A stretch of DNA of 64,000 bases from Halomonas denitrificans. Lineage in GTDB: Bacteria; Pseudomonadota; Gammaproteobacteria; Xanthomonadales; Wenzhouxiangellaceae. The DNA lies in contig JAHVKF010000001.1 of the NCBI GenBank assembly GCA_019800895.1, forward strand, positions 62,001 through 126,000, given 5' to 3'. The position numbers and the translations under genes were made by a program. The notes beneath the pieces were generated by a model, which saw only the letters and a list, made by a program, of their open reading frames with translations, did not search any database and was not told the DNA's origin. Shown piece by piece: positions 56,670-64,000 of the stretch (position 1 is its first letter; every line of letters begins with the position of its first letter).

Positions 56670-57773
56670 ATGAATCTTTTCGAAACCATCCATACGACCC
56701 AGCACGAACAGGTCGTGTTCTGCCACAACAAGGATGCCGGCCTGAAGGGCATCATCGCGATCCACAACACCACGCTCGGCCCCGCCCTCGGCGGTCTGCG
56801 GATGTGGCCCTATGCCACCGAGCAGGAAGCGCTCGACGACGTGTTGCGCCTTTCTCGCGGCATGACCTACAAGGCCGCAGTGGCCGGCCTGAACCTCGGC
56901 GGCGGCAAGTCCGTGCTGATCGGCGACCCGCGCACGGACAAGTCCGAAGCGTTGTTCCGCGCCTTCGGCCGCTTCATCGATTCGCTGAACGGCCGCTACA
57001 TCACGGCCGAGGACGTCGGCATCGATGTCAACGACATGGAGTACGTGTTCCAGGAAACCGACAACTGCGTCGGCGTCCACCAGGTCCACGGCGGATCCGG
57101 CGATCCGTCCCCGTTCACCGCGTTCGGCACGCTGCAGGGTATCCGTGCCAGCCTGCAGCACAAGTTCGGCAACGAAGAGGTCGGCAATTACTCCTACGCC
57201 GTGCAGGGTGTCGGCCACGTCGGCTTCGAACTGGTCAAGCTGCTGCGCAACGAAGGCGCCAAGGTCTTCGTGACCGACATCAACGACGAAGCCGTCCAGG
57301 CCTGCGTCGATCTCGGCTGCGAAGCCGTGGGACTCGACGAAATCTACGATGTCGACGCCGACGTGTTCTGCCCGACCGCGCTGGGCGCGATCGTCAACGA
57401 GCAGACCATCCCGCGCTTCAAGTTCAAGATCGTCTGCGGCGCAGCCAACAACCAGCTGGCCACCGACGAATGCGGAAACGAACTGGCCAGCCGCGGCATC
57501 CTGTACGCACCGGACTATGCCGTCAACGCAGGCGGCCTGATGAACGTCTCGATCGAGTTCGAGGGCTACAACCGCGAGCGCGCCAAGCGCATGATGCGCA
57601 CCATCTACTACAACGTCTCGAAGATCTTCCAGATCGCCGACCGCGACGGAATCCCGACCTGGAAGGCGGCCGACCGCATGGCCGAGGAGCGGGTCGCGAC
57701 CATCGGCAAGCTGAAGCTGCCGTTCATGGGCCGGGCGCATCGCTTCCCGGGCCGCGAGCGCGGCAATCACTGA
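56670..57773 (+). CDS. Leucine dehydrogenase (Glu/Leu/Phe/Val dehydrogenase family)
   Basis: Oxidative deamination of leucine and other branched amino acids to keto acids with NAD. The 367-residue protein has substrate-site Lys in GMTYKAAVAGLNLGGGKSV, GPALGGLRMWPYATE and the Rossmann loop AVQGVGHVGFELVKLL. The length and motifs match leucine dehydrogenases; phenylalanine dehydrogenase is the main alternative. It supplies the first step for the liu pathway genes nearby. Confidence 0.92.
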   Translation: MNLFETIHTTQHEQVVFCHNKDAGLKGIIAIHNTTLGPALGGLRMWPYATEQEALDDVLRLSRGMTYKAAVAGLNLGGGKSVLIGDPRTDKSEALFRAFGRFIDSLNGRYITAEDVGIDVNDMEYVFQETDNCVGVHQVHGGSGDPSPFTAFGTLQGIRASLQHKFGNEEVGNYSYAVQGVGHVGFELVKLLRNEGAKVFVTDINDEAVQACVDLGCEAVGLDEIYDVDADVFCPTALGAIVNEQTIPRFKFKIVCGAANNQLATDECGNELASRGILYAPDYAVNAGGLMNVSIEFEGYNRERAKRMMRTIYYNVSKIFQIADRDGIPTWKAADRMAEERVATIGKLKLPFMGRAHRFPGRERGNH

Positions 57774-57784
57774 TCGGGGCGACG

Positions 57785-57806
57785 GCGCCGCGGCCCTCCG
57801 CGGCGC
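57785..57806 (+). terminator. Hairpin after the leucine dehydrogenase gene
   Basis: A perfect 9-bp stem (57785-57793 with 57798-57806, loop CCCT) starts 12 bp after the stop. The downstream TCTC is only weakly T-rich, so termination is uncertain. Confidence 0.45.
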
Positions 57807-57909
57807 TCTCCCCGCCAGCCCCGGTGCAAGCGCCCCGGAGGCCGGTCGACCCTCTTTCTATCCGACCGCGTGAGAGCTTGCGGTCCGCCAGACTCCGGAG
57901 ACTCCAGCC

Positions 57910-59058
57910 ATGAAGCTGTCCGAAGACCTCGAACTCCTGCGTGAATCCGTCCGGCGCTTCGCCGAGGACACGATCGCGCCGCGCGCCGCCGAGATCGACG
58001 AATCCAACGAGTTCCCGCAGGACCTGTGGACCGCGCTCGGGAAAATGGGCCTGCTCGGGATCACGGTGCCGGAATCGCTGGGCGGCTCGGACATGGGCTA
58101 CCTCGCGCACCTGGTCGCCATGGAAGAGATTTCCCGCGCTTCGGCCTCGGTCGGGCTGTCCTACGGCGCGCACTCCAACCTGTGCCTTGACAACCTGTAC
58201 CGCAACGGCAACGAGGAGCAGCGCCGGAAGTTCGTTCCGAAGCTGGTCAGCGGTGAGTTCAAGGGTGCGCTGGCGATGTCCGAACCCGGTGCAGGCTCCG
58301 ACGTGGTCGGCTCGATGGCCTGTCGAGCCGAGCAGCGCGGCGACGTCTGGATCGCCAACGGCTCCAAGATGTGGATCACCAACGGGCCGGAGGCGGACGT
58401 GGTTCTCGTCTACATGCGCACCGCCGGCAAGGACGCCGGCTCGCGCTGCATGACGGCCTTCCTGGTCGAGAAGGACATGCCGGGATTCCGCAAGGCTCAG
58501 AAACTCGACAAGCTCGGCATGCGCGGATCGAACACCTGCGAGCTGGTCTTCGAGAACTGCGAGATCCCGGCCGCGAACGTCCTCGGGGACGTCCACGAGG
58601 GCGTGAAGATCCTGATGTCCGGACTGAATTCGGAGCGGCTCGTGCTTTCCGGCGGCCCGATCGGCATCATGCAGGCCTGCATGGACAATGTCCTGCCCTA
58701 CGTGCGGGAACGGAAGCAGTTCGAACGTCGGCTCGGCGATTTCGGCCTGATGCAGGCCAAGATCGGCGACATGTACACCGCGCTGCAGTCCTCGCGCGGC
58801 TTCGCCTACCAGCTCGGCGCGGCCTACGACGCCGGCGAGCGTTCGCGCATCGACGCGGCAAGCTGTCTGCTCCATGCCTCGCGCAGTGCCGTCGAGGTGG
58901 CGCTGGAAGCGATCCAGGCCCTCGGCGGGAACGGCTACATCAACGAGTATCCCACCGGCCGCCTGCTGCGCGACGCCAAGCTCTACGACATCGGCGCCGG
59001 CACCAACGAGATCCGACGGATGCTGATCGGACGCGAACTGGTCGAGGAGCGCGGCTGA
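57910..59058 (+). CDS. liuA: Isovaleryl-CoA dehydrogenase
   Basis: The FAD-dependent third step of leucine degradation. The 382-residue acyl-CoA dehydrogenase has ALAMSEPGAGSDVVGSM, WITNGPEADVVLVYMRT, the catalytic-Glu region around LVLSGGPIGIMQACMD and the end YEIGAGTNEIRR-like block (here YDIGAGTNEIRRMLIGR). It closely resembles IVD. It lies 137 bp after leucine dehydrogenase and 12.7 kb from liuE, whereas in Pseudomonas liuA is next to liuB. Confidence 0.92.
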   Translation: MKLSEDLELLRESVRRFAEDTIAPRAAEIDESNEFPQDLWTALGKMGLLGITVPESLGGSDMGYLAHLVAMEEISRASASVGLSYGAHSNLCLDNLYRNGNEEQRRKFVPKLVSGEFKGALAMSEPGAGSDVVGSMACRAEQRGDVWIANGSKMWITNGPEADVVLVYMRTAGKDAGSRCMTAFLVEKDMPGFRKAQKLDKLGMRGSNTCELVFENCEIPAANVLGDVHEGVKILMSGLNSERLVLSGGPIGIMQACMDNVLPYVRERKQFERRLGDFGLMQAKIGDMYTALQSSRGFAYQLGAAYDAGERSRIDAASCLLHASRSAVEVALEAIQALGGNGYINEYPTGRLLRDAKLYDIGAGTNEIRRMLIGRELVEERG

Positions 59059-59155
59059 CGCCGCATCGCGGGGCCGCCCACGCGCGGTCGGCCCACCCCT
59101 CGGAACCTTTCGTGTTCTGGGGTACGCTACGCCCTCCTCAATCCGGGGTTCCTGC

Positions 59156-60985
59156 ATGACCTTCGAAATCGCATTGGTGTTCGTGATCATCGGCTGCGCG
59201 CTGTACCTGTTCGCCACCGAGAAGCTTCCGGTGGACGTCACGGCGCTGGCGATCCTGGTCACGGTCATGGCGATCCCGGTGCTGTTCCATTCCGAATGGC
59301 TGGTGGCGCGCGGCGTCGACCTCGAGGCGGCGTTCCCGACCGTTTCCGAGAGCCTGTCCGGCCTGTCCAGCACGGCCACGGTCACCGTGCTCTGCATGTT
59401 CATCCTGTCCGGCGGCATCCAGCGCTCCGGCCTGGTCCACCTGCTCGGCCGCAAGCTGTTCCCCATGGTCGGCACCTCGGAGATCCGGCAGATGATCGTG
59501 ATCGGCGTGCTGGTCGGCGTGGTCTCCGGCTTCATCAACAACACGGCCGCCGTCGCGATCGCGATCCCGCTGGTGCTCGACATGGCCAAGCGCTCCAACC
59601 TGCGGGCCTCGCGGGTGCTGATCCCGGTCAGCTTCTTCGGCATGCTCGGCGGCACCCTGACCCTGATCGGCACTTCGACCAACATCCTGGCCTCGGCGAT
59701 CCTCGCCGAGGAACCGGGCGTGGAACGTCAGCTGGGCATGTTCGAGTTCACCCACGTCGGCCTGATCGTCCTCGTCACCGGGCTGATCTATTTCCTGACC
59801 CTCGGCCGCTGGCTGCTGCCGAATCGCGATGCGCGACCGGTCAACGAACAGGACGAAGAAACCTTCGTCATCGAACTGGGGGTGCCGAGCGGCAGCCCGC
59901 TGATCGACAAGACGCTCGAAGAGGCGAAATTCGAGACCGCGACCGGCGTCGAGGTGATGAAACTCACCCGCGAGGAAAAGACCTGGATCAAGCGCGCCCG
60001 CTCCACCGCCGTGAGCGCGGGCGACATCGTCCTGGCCCGGGCCACCGTGCGCCAGATCATGGACCTGATCAAGGAGGACATGGTCGACGTCCTGTCGGAC
60101 TTCGGAGACACGCGCAAGGCGCGACCGGACGGGCAGCTGGTCCCGATCCTGCTGCGCAATCGCGGACTGTTCAACGGCCGTACCGCGCGCGCAGTGGATT
60201 TCTGGAAGCGCTACCAGGGACGACTGATCGGCCTGGACACGAGATCGATCCGATCCCGCCGGATGGCCCAGGAAAAACTGCACGTCGGCGAGATCGCGCT
60301 GCTCGAGATTTCCAAGACCGCGCTGGCCCGGCTGGTGAGGAATTCCGACGTGGTCGTCCTCGACGAGTACGAGGACGACTTCGACACCCGCAAGATGCTG
60401 ATCGCCGGCGGCATCGTCGCCGCCGTCATCCTGCTCGCCGCGCTGACGCCGCTGCCGATCGTTCTCACCGCGATCGGCGGCGTGATCGCGATGGTGGCGA
60501 CCGGCACGATCGCCAAGCAGGACATGTACGACGACGTGTCCTGGGACGTGATCTTCCTGCTGGCAGGCATCATCCCGCTCGGCATCGCGATGACCAAGTC
60601 CGGCGCCGCGGACTGGGTCAGTTCGCTGCTGGCCGGCTACGCCGCCGGCTGGGACCCGATCTTCGTGGTCATGGCCCTCTACGCGGTCACGACGCTGCTG
60701 ACCAGCATTCTCAGCAACAATGCCTCGGTCGTCATCCTGGTGCCGGTCGCGATCGCCCTGGGAGAGATGCTCGAGCTCAACCCGATTCCGCTGACCATCG
60801 CCGTGATGTTCGCGGCCTCGAACAGCTTCCTGACCCCGGTCGGCTACCAGACCAACACGATGATCTTCGGTACCGGCGTGCTGCGCTTTTCCGACTTTCC
60901 CAAGGTCGGCGCCCCGCTGAACGTGATCCTGATGATCGTGACCAGCTACGCGGTGACCTGGTTCTGGCCGCTGCAGCTGACCTGA
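59156..60985 (+). CDS. SLC13-type anion transporter with RCK_C domains
   Basis: A 609-residue membrane protein with two clusters of transmembrane helices (about residues 3-190 and 415-605). They flank a hydrophilic segment with two TrkA-C/RCK_C-like modules (about 220-300 and 330-400). NNTAAVAIAIPLVLDMAK and the second-half SNNASVVILVPVAIAL are the paired substrate-site motifs of the divalent anion:sodium symporter/CitT superfamily. Substrate (dicarboxylate, sulfate or other) cannot be told. Confidence 0.88.
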   Translation: MTFEIALVFVIIGCALYLFATEKLPVDVTALAILVTVMAIPVLFHSEWLVARGVDLEAAFPTVSESLSGLSSTATVTVLCMFILSGGIQRSGLVHLLGRKLFPMVGTSEIRQMIVIGVLVGVVSGFINNTAAVAIAIPLVLDMAKRSNLRASRVLIPVSFFGMLGGTLTLIGTSTNILASAILAEEPGVERQLGMFEFTHVGLIVLVTGLIYFLTLGRWLLPNRDARPVNEQDEETFVIELGVPSGSPLIDKTLEEAKFETATGVEVMKLTREEKTWIKRARSTAVSAGDIVLARATVRQIMDLIKEDMVDVLSDFGDTRKARPDGQLVPILLRNRGLFNGRTARAVDFWKRYQGRLIGLDTRSIRSRRMAQEKLHVGEIALLEISKTALARLVRNSDVVVLDEYEDDFDTRKMLIAGGIVAAVILLAALTPLPIVLTAIGGVIAMVATGTIAKQDMYDDVSWDVIFLLAGIIPLGIAMTKSGAADWVSSLLAGYAAGWDPIFVVMALYAVTTLLTSILSNNASVVILVPVAIALGEMLELNPIPLTIAVMFAASNSFLTPVGYQTNTMIFGTGVLRFSDFPKVGAPLNVILMIVTSYAVTWFWPLQLT

Positions 60986-61063
60986 CCGCGCCCCGGCCCG
61001 ACCCGACGCGGAGTCGAACCTGCGATAATGCCCGACTGGCTTTTCGCAACGGATTCAGCATCC

Positions 61064-62233
61064 ATGACCGACTCCATCGTCATCGTGGCCGCGCGCCGCA
61101 CCGCCATCGGCTCGTTCCAGGGCCAGTTCTCTCCCGTCTCCGCGCCCCAGCTCGGTAGCGCCGCGATCCGAGCCGCCGTCGCCGACGCCGGTATCGAAGG
61201 CCCGGAGGTGTCCGAAGTGCTGATGGGTTGCGTCCTTCCGGCCGGGGTCGGCCAGGCACCGGCCCGCCAGGCGGCGCTCGGCGCCGACCTGCCGATCTCG
61301 GTCGCCTGCACGACCCTGAACAAGGTCTGCGGATCCGGCATGAAGGCCGTGATGCAGGGCCACGACGCCCTGGTCGCCGGTTCGTCGGATGTCGTCGTTG
61401 CCGGCGGTATGGAATCGATGACGAACGCGCCGTACCTGGTCAAGCGAGGGCTGCGGATGGGCCACGACCAGCTGCTCGATCACATGTTCTTCGACGGCCT
61501 CCAGAACCCCTATGACGGCCAGATGATGGGCCAGTTCGGCGAGCAGTGCGCGTCGAAGTACGACTTCACCCGCGAGCAGCAGGACGCGTTCTCGCGCGCC
61601 TCGGCCGAACGCGCGCAGGCCGCCATCGAGTCCGGTGACTTCGCCGCCGAAATCGCGCCGGTCACGGTCCGCACCCGCAAGGGCGAGCTCGAGATCGGCG
61701 TCGACGAGGAACCGGGGCGGATCGACCTCGACAAGATCGAGAAACTGCGCCCGGCCTTCGCCAAGGACGGCACGATCACCGCGGCGAGTTCGTCCAAGAT
61801 TTCCGACGGTGCCGCCGCCCTGGTGTTGATGCGCGAAGTCGATGCGGGTGCGCGCGGCGCGAAGCCGCTTGCCCGGATCGTCGTCCATGCGACGCACTCG
61901 CAGGAGCCCGAATGGTTCACCACCGCCCCCGTCGGCGCGCTGAAGAAGGTGCTCGACAAGGCCGGCTGGAACGCCGCGGACGTCGACCTGTTCGAGATCA
62001 ACGAAGCCTTCGCCACCGTGACCATGGCCGCCATGAAGGAACTGGACCTGCCGCACGAGAAGGTCAACGTCCACGGCGGCGCCTGCGCCCTCGGACACCC
62101 GATCGGCGCCAGCGGTGCACGGATTCTCGTGACCCTGATCCACGCACTGAAGGCGCGCGGCGGCAAGCGCGGGGTCGCCTCCCTGTGCATCGGCGGCGGC
62201 GAAGCCACCGCGATCGCCGTCGAGCTGGCCTGA
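61064..62233 (+). CDS. atoB: Acetyl-CoA acetyltransferase
   Basis: A thiolase II of 389 residues. The nucleophile Cys is in TTLNKVCGSGMKAVM, catalytic His in GGACALGHPIGASGA and the second Cys in ASLCIGGGEATAIAVE. It resembles biosynthetic/acetoacetyl-CoA thiolases rather than FadA. It can cleave the acetoacetyl-CoA produced from leucine and fatty-acid breakdown. ATG 61064 gives the family start TDSIVIVAARRTAIGSF. Confidence 0.94.
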   Translation: MTDSIVIVAARRTAIGSFQGQFSPVSAPQLGSAAIRAAVADAGIEGPEVSEVLMGCVLPAGVGQAPARQAALGADLPISVACTTLNKVCGSGMKAVMQGHDALVAGSSDVVVAGGMESMTNAPYLVKRGLRMGHDQLLDHMFFDGLQNPYDGQMMGQFGEQCASKYDFTREQQDAFSRASAERAQAAIESGDFAAEIAPVTVRTRKGELEIGVDEEPGRIDLDKIEKLRPAFAKDGTITAASSSKISDGAAALVLMREVDAGARGAKPLARIVVHATHSQEPEWFTTAPVGALKKVLDKAGWNAADVDLFEINEAFATVTMAAMKELDLPHEKVNVHGGACALGHPIGASGARILVTLIHALKARGGKRGVASLCIGGGEATAIAVELA

Positions 62234-62324
62234 ACGGCCCGGGCGAGCTCCGCCCGCCCGCACGCCGTACGCCCGGGTGAATCCGCCCGGGTGCAGGCTG
62301 GAAACGACCACACCGGACGCCGCG

Positions 62325-62432
62325 ATGCAGCCGACCCCGATCCGACCGGACCTGTCCCATCGGCTTGCGCGAATCGCCGCCGCCATCGCCTGCGACGCGA
62401 TGGCGCGGACCGAGCGCTGCGAGGTCGGCTGA
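62325..62432 (+). CDS. Possible 35-residue peptide coupled to yjbQ
   Basis: A short frame (start MQPTPIRPDLSHRLARI, end TERCEVG) whose TGA overlaps the yjbQ ATG by one base (TGATG). It has no recognised domain and no clear ribosome site. It may be a leader that couples translation, or chance in GC-rich DNA. Confidence 0.3.
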   Translation: MQPTPIRPDLSHRLARIAAAIACDAMARTERCEVG

Positions 62433-62842
62433 TGCACGGGACGAGGGTCTCGATCGATACGCCGGGCCGGGGGCTGGTCGACGTCACGCGGCAGGTGGCC
62501 TCGGTGGTGCGGGAAAGCGGCATTCGGCTCGGCCTGTGTCACGTGTTCATCCTGCACACCTCGGCCTCGCTCCTGATCACCGAGAACGCCGATCCCGACG
62601 TCCTCCATGACCTCGAGACCGTGTTTGCCGGCCTCGCGCCGGACGGCGACCCTCGCTATCGCCATACGGCCGAGGGGCCTGACGACATGTCGGCGCACGT
62701 CCGATCGGCGCTGACCGGCACGTCGTTGACCGTGCCGGTTCGAGACGGTCGGCTCGAGCTCGGCACCTGGCAGGGAATCTTCCTCTGGGAGCACCGAACG
62801 CGTCCGCACGCACGGACCCTGTCGATCACGGTCGCCGGTTGA
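62432..62842 (+). CDS. yjbQ: YjbQ family protein (UPF0047, thiamine phosphate synthase-like)
   Basis: The 136-residue protein has the family signature HVFILHTSASLLITENADPDVLHDLE and the closing GRLELGTWQGIFLWEHRTRPHARTL (each quoted in part by family convention). Some YjbQ proteins have side thiamine phosphate synthase activity; the true role is unclear. ATG 62432 sits at the end of the possible short frame. Confidence 0.93.
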   Translation: MHGTRVSIDTPGRGLVDVTRQVASVVRESGIRLGLCHVFILHTSASLLITENADPDVLHDLETVFAGLAPDGDPRYRHTAEGPDDMSAHVRSALTGTSLTVPVRDGRLELGTWQGIFLWEHRTRPHARTLSITVAG

Positions 62843-62970
62843 CTTGGACCCGGCTTTTCGGGCAAGTTGTCGGACTTGATCGGCGCCCCGTCCGACCCCT
62901 GCCGACCTCGGGGTCGTCGCACTACGGGCGGCCGAACACTACATAACGAACCTTTCATCGGGGAACCTTC

Positions 62971-64000
62971 ATGAATCAACCGACACCCGCTGCCGGCACG
63001 CCGGGCAAGACCTTCTTCGGTCATCCCGCCGGACTCGGCACGCTGTTCTTCACGGAGCTCTGGGAGCGTTTCAGCTACTACGGGATGCGCGCACTCCTCG
63101 TGCTCTTCATGGTCGCCACCCTGGCTGAAGGCGGCCTGGGCTTCGACGACGCAACGGCCACGGCGATCTACGGCCTGTACACGGCCGGCGTCTACCTCGC
63201 CGCGTTGCCCGGTGGCTGGCTCGCCGACCGCGTGTTCGGCCAGCGTGACGCGATCTGGTACGGCGGCATCATCATTGCCGCCGGCCACCTGGTGCTGTCG
63301 CTGCCCGGCTTCGGCCTCGTCGGCGAGCACTACGGCTTCTTCATCGGCCTGATCCTCATCGTGATCGGCACCGGCCTGCTCAAGCCGAACATCTCGAGCT
63401 GCGTCGGCGAGCTCTATCCGGAGGGTGGATCCCGTCGCGATTCCGGCTACGTGCTCTATTACATGGGCATCAACCTCGGCGCGTTCCTCGGCCCGCTGGT
63501 CTGCGGCTTCCTGCGCGTGAACATGGGCTGGCACTGGGGCTTCGCGGCCGCTGCGGTGGGCATGATCGCCGGCCTGGTCGTCTACAAGTGGACCGAACGG
63601 CACCTCGGTGACTTCGGCCGGGATCCCCACCCCACTCCGCCCGGCAAGGAAGGCCAGACGGCGGCAATGAAATGGGCCACCTACGGGGGTACGGCCCTGC
63701 TGTTCCTGATCGCCGTGCTCGCGCTCGAGGGCGTGTTCACGATCGACGCGGTCTCGCTGTCGCAGTACACCGTCTACGCCATCGTCGGCGTCGCCGCCCT
63801 GTTCTTCGGCCGGGTCCTCTTCGACCCCTCGCTGACCACGCTGGAACGCAACCGCACCATCGTGCTGGTCGCCCTGTTCATCGGCGCGGCCCTGTTCTGG
63901 TCCGGCTTCGAGCAGGCCGGCTCGTCGCTGAACCTGTTCGCGGAACGCTACACGGCACGCGAGATGCTCGGCCTGGTGATCCCGGCCGAGGTCTTCCAGT
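62971..64000 (+). CDS. POT family proton-dependent peptide transporter (N-terminal part)
   Basis: Starts at ATG 62971 and runs off the right edge; 343 residues are visible. The proton-coupling motif ExxERF (Glu29-Leu-Trp-Glu32-Arg33-Phe34, then SYYGMRALLVL) is diagnostic of POT/PTR peptide transporters. The signature GLLKPNISSCVGELY follows. About nine of the expected 12-14 transmembrane helices are present. It would import di- and tripeptides by proton symport. GGGGAACC lies just before the start. Confidence 0.93.
   Translation, partial: MNQPTPAAGTPGKTFFGHPAGLGTLFFTELWERFSYYGMRALLVLFMVATLAEGGLGFDDATATAIYGLYTAGVYLAALPGGWLADRVFGQRDAIWYGGIIIAAGHLVLSLPGFGLVGEHYGFFIGLILIVIGTGLLKPNISSCVGELYPEGGSRRDSGYVLYYMGINLGAFLGPLVCGFLRVNMGWHWGFAAAAVGMIAGLVVYKWTERHLGDFGRDPHPTPPGKEGQTAAMKWATYGGTALLFLIAVLALEGVFTIDAVSLSQYTVYAIVGVAALFFGRVLFDPSLTTLERNRTIVLVALFIGAALFWSGFEQAGSSLNLFAERYTAREMLGLVIPAEVFQ

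Overview
The window is 64 kb of GC-rich, densely packed chromosome that reads as a gammaproteobacterium. The evidence is the gene order ndk-rlmN-pilW-rodZ-hisS-yfgM-bamB-der, lexA, Pseudomonas-type liu leucine catabolism, a PsrA-like regulator in front of fatty-acid oxidation genes, and an ECF sigma factor paired with a TPR-carrying Ser/Thr kinase. These traits together point to the Xanthomonadales/Wenzhouxiangella neighbourhood; that placement is inference from gene content, not a computed phylogeny. No rRNA, transposase, integrase, CRISPR array or prophage gene was seen.

Layout. 1-1.9 kb: end of a class V aminotransferase, a bactofilin and a methyltransferase-like protein. 2-12 kb, minus strand: a heat-shock Hsp20 with its own sigma-32-type promoter, then (reading right to left) ndk, rlmN, pilW, rodZ, hisS, yfgM, bamB, der and a rhodanese-MoeB fusion. 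12.3-19.4 kb: a beta-oxidation block, with a TetR/PsrA-like repressor and a palindromic operator on its own promoter, then fadE, a FadN-type dehydrogenase/hydratase and fadA. 19.4-22.4 kb: kinase and ECF sigma factor. 22.6-24.1 kb: secreted beta-lactamase-fold hydrolase. 24.2-25.5 kb: FAD amine oxidase. 25.7-26.8 kb: phenylalanine hydroxylase and its pterin recycling enzyme. 26.8-30.7 kb: MoxR/DUF58/transglutaminase trio. 30.8-36.3 kb: Slp lipoprotein, lexA, omega-amidase-like enzyme, DUF1499 protein and a secreted beta-propeller/PHP protein.

36.3-37.25 kb is the strangest stretch. A tRNA-Ser(CGA) gene is followed by a tandem array in which each 139-141 bp unit carries a strong terminator and an exact copy of the last 18 nt of the tRNA. 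It is preceded by a duplicated promoter region carrying a broken 5' half of the same tRNA.

37.4-50.4 kb: AlaX editing protein, GST, DEAD-box helicase, then liuBCDE plus a short-chain dehydrogenase for leucine (and perhaps isoleucine) catabolism, MscS channel, an alkyltransferase-like protein, trmJ and suhB. 50.5-56.3 kb, minus strand: cydABDC, a bd-type oxidase with a short Q-loop (CIO-like) and its maturation exporter. 56.7-62.2 kb: leucine dehydrogenase, isovaleryl-CoA dehydrogenase (liuA), an SLC13-type transporter and acetyl-CoA acetyltransferase. 62.3-64 kb: YjbQ family protein and the start of a POT peptide transporter.

Functionally the window combines envelope and translation housekeeping with catabolism of fatty acids, leucine and phenylalanine. 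That suits a heterotroph living on lipids and peptides: acyl-CoA and branched-chain pathways converge on acetyl-CoA and acetoacetate, a POT transporter may import peptides, and the bd oxidase offers respiration at low oxygen or under inhibitor stress. Nothing here is a convincing wholly new multi-gene system; the best leads are the tRNA-Ser repeat locus and several regulatory sites.
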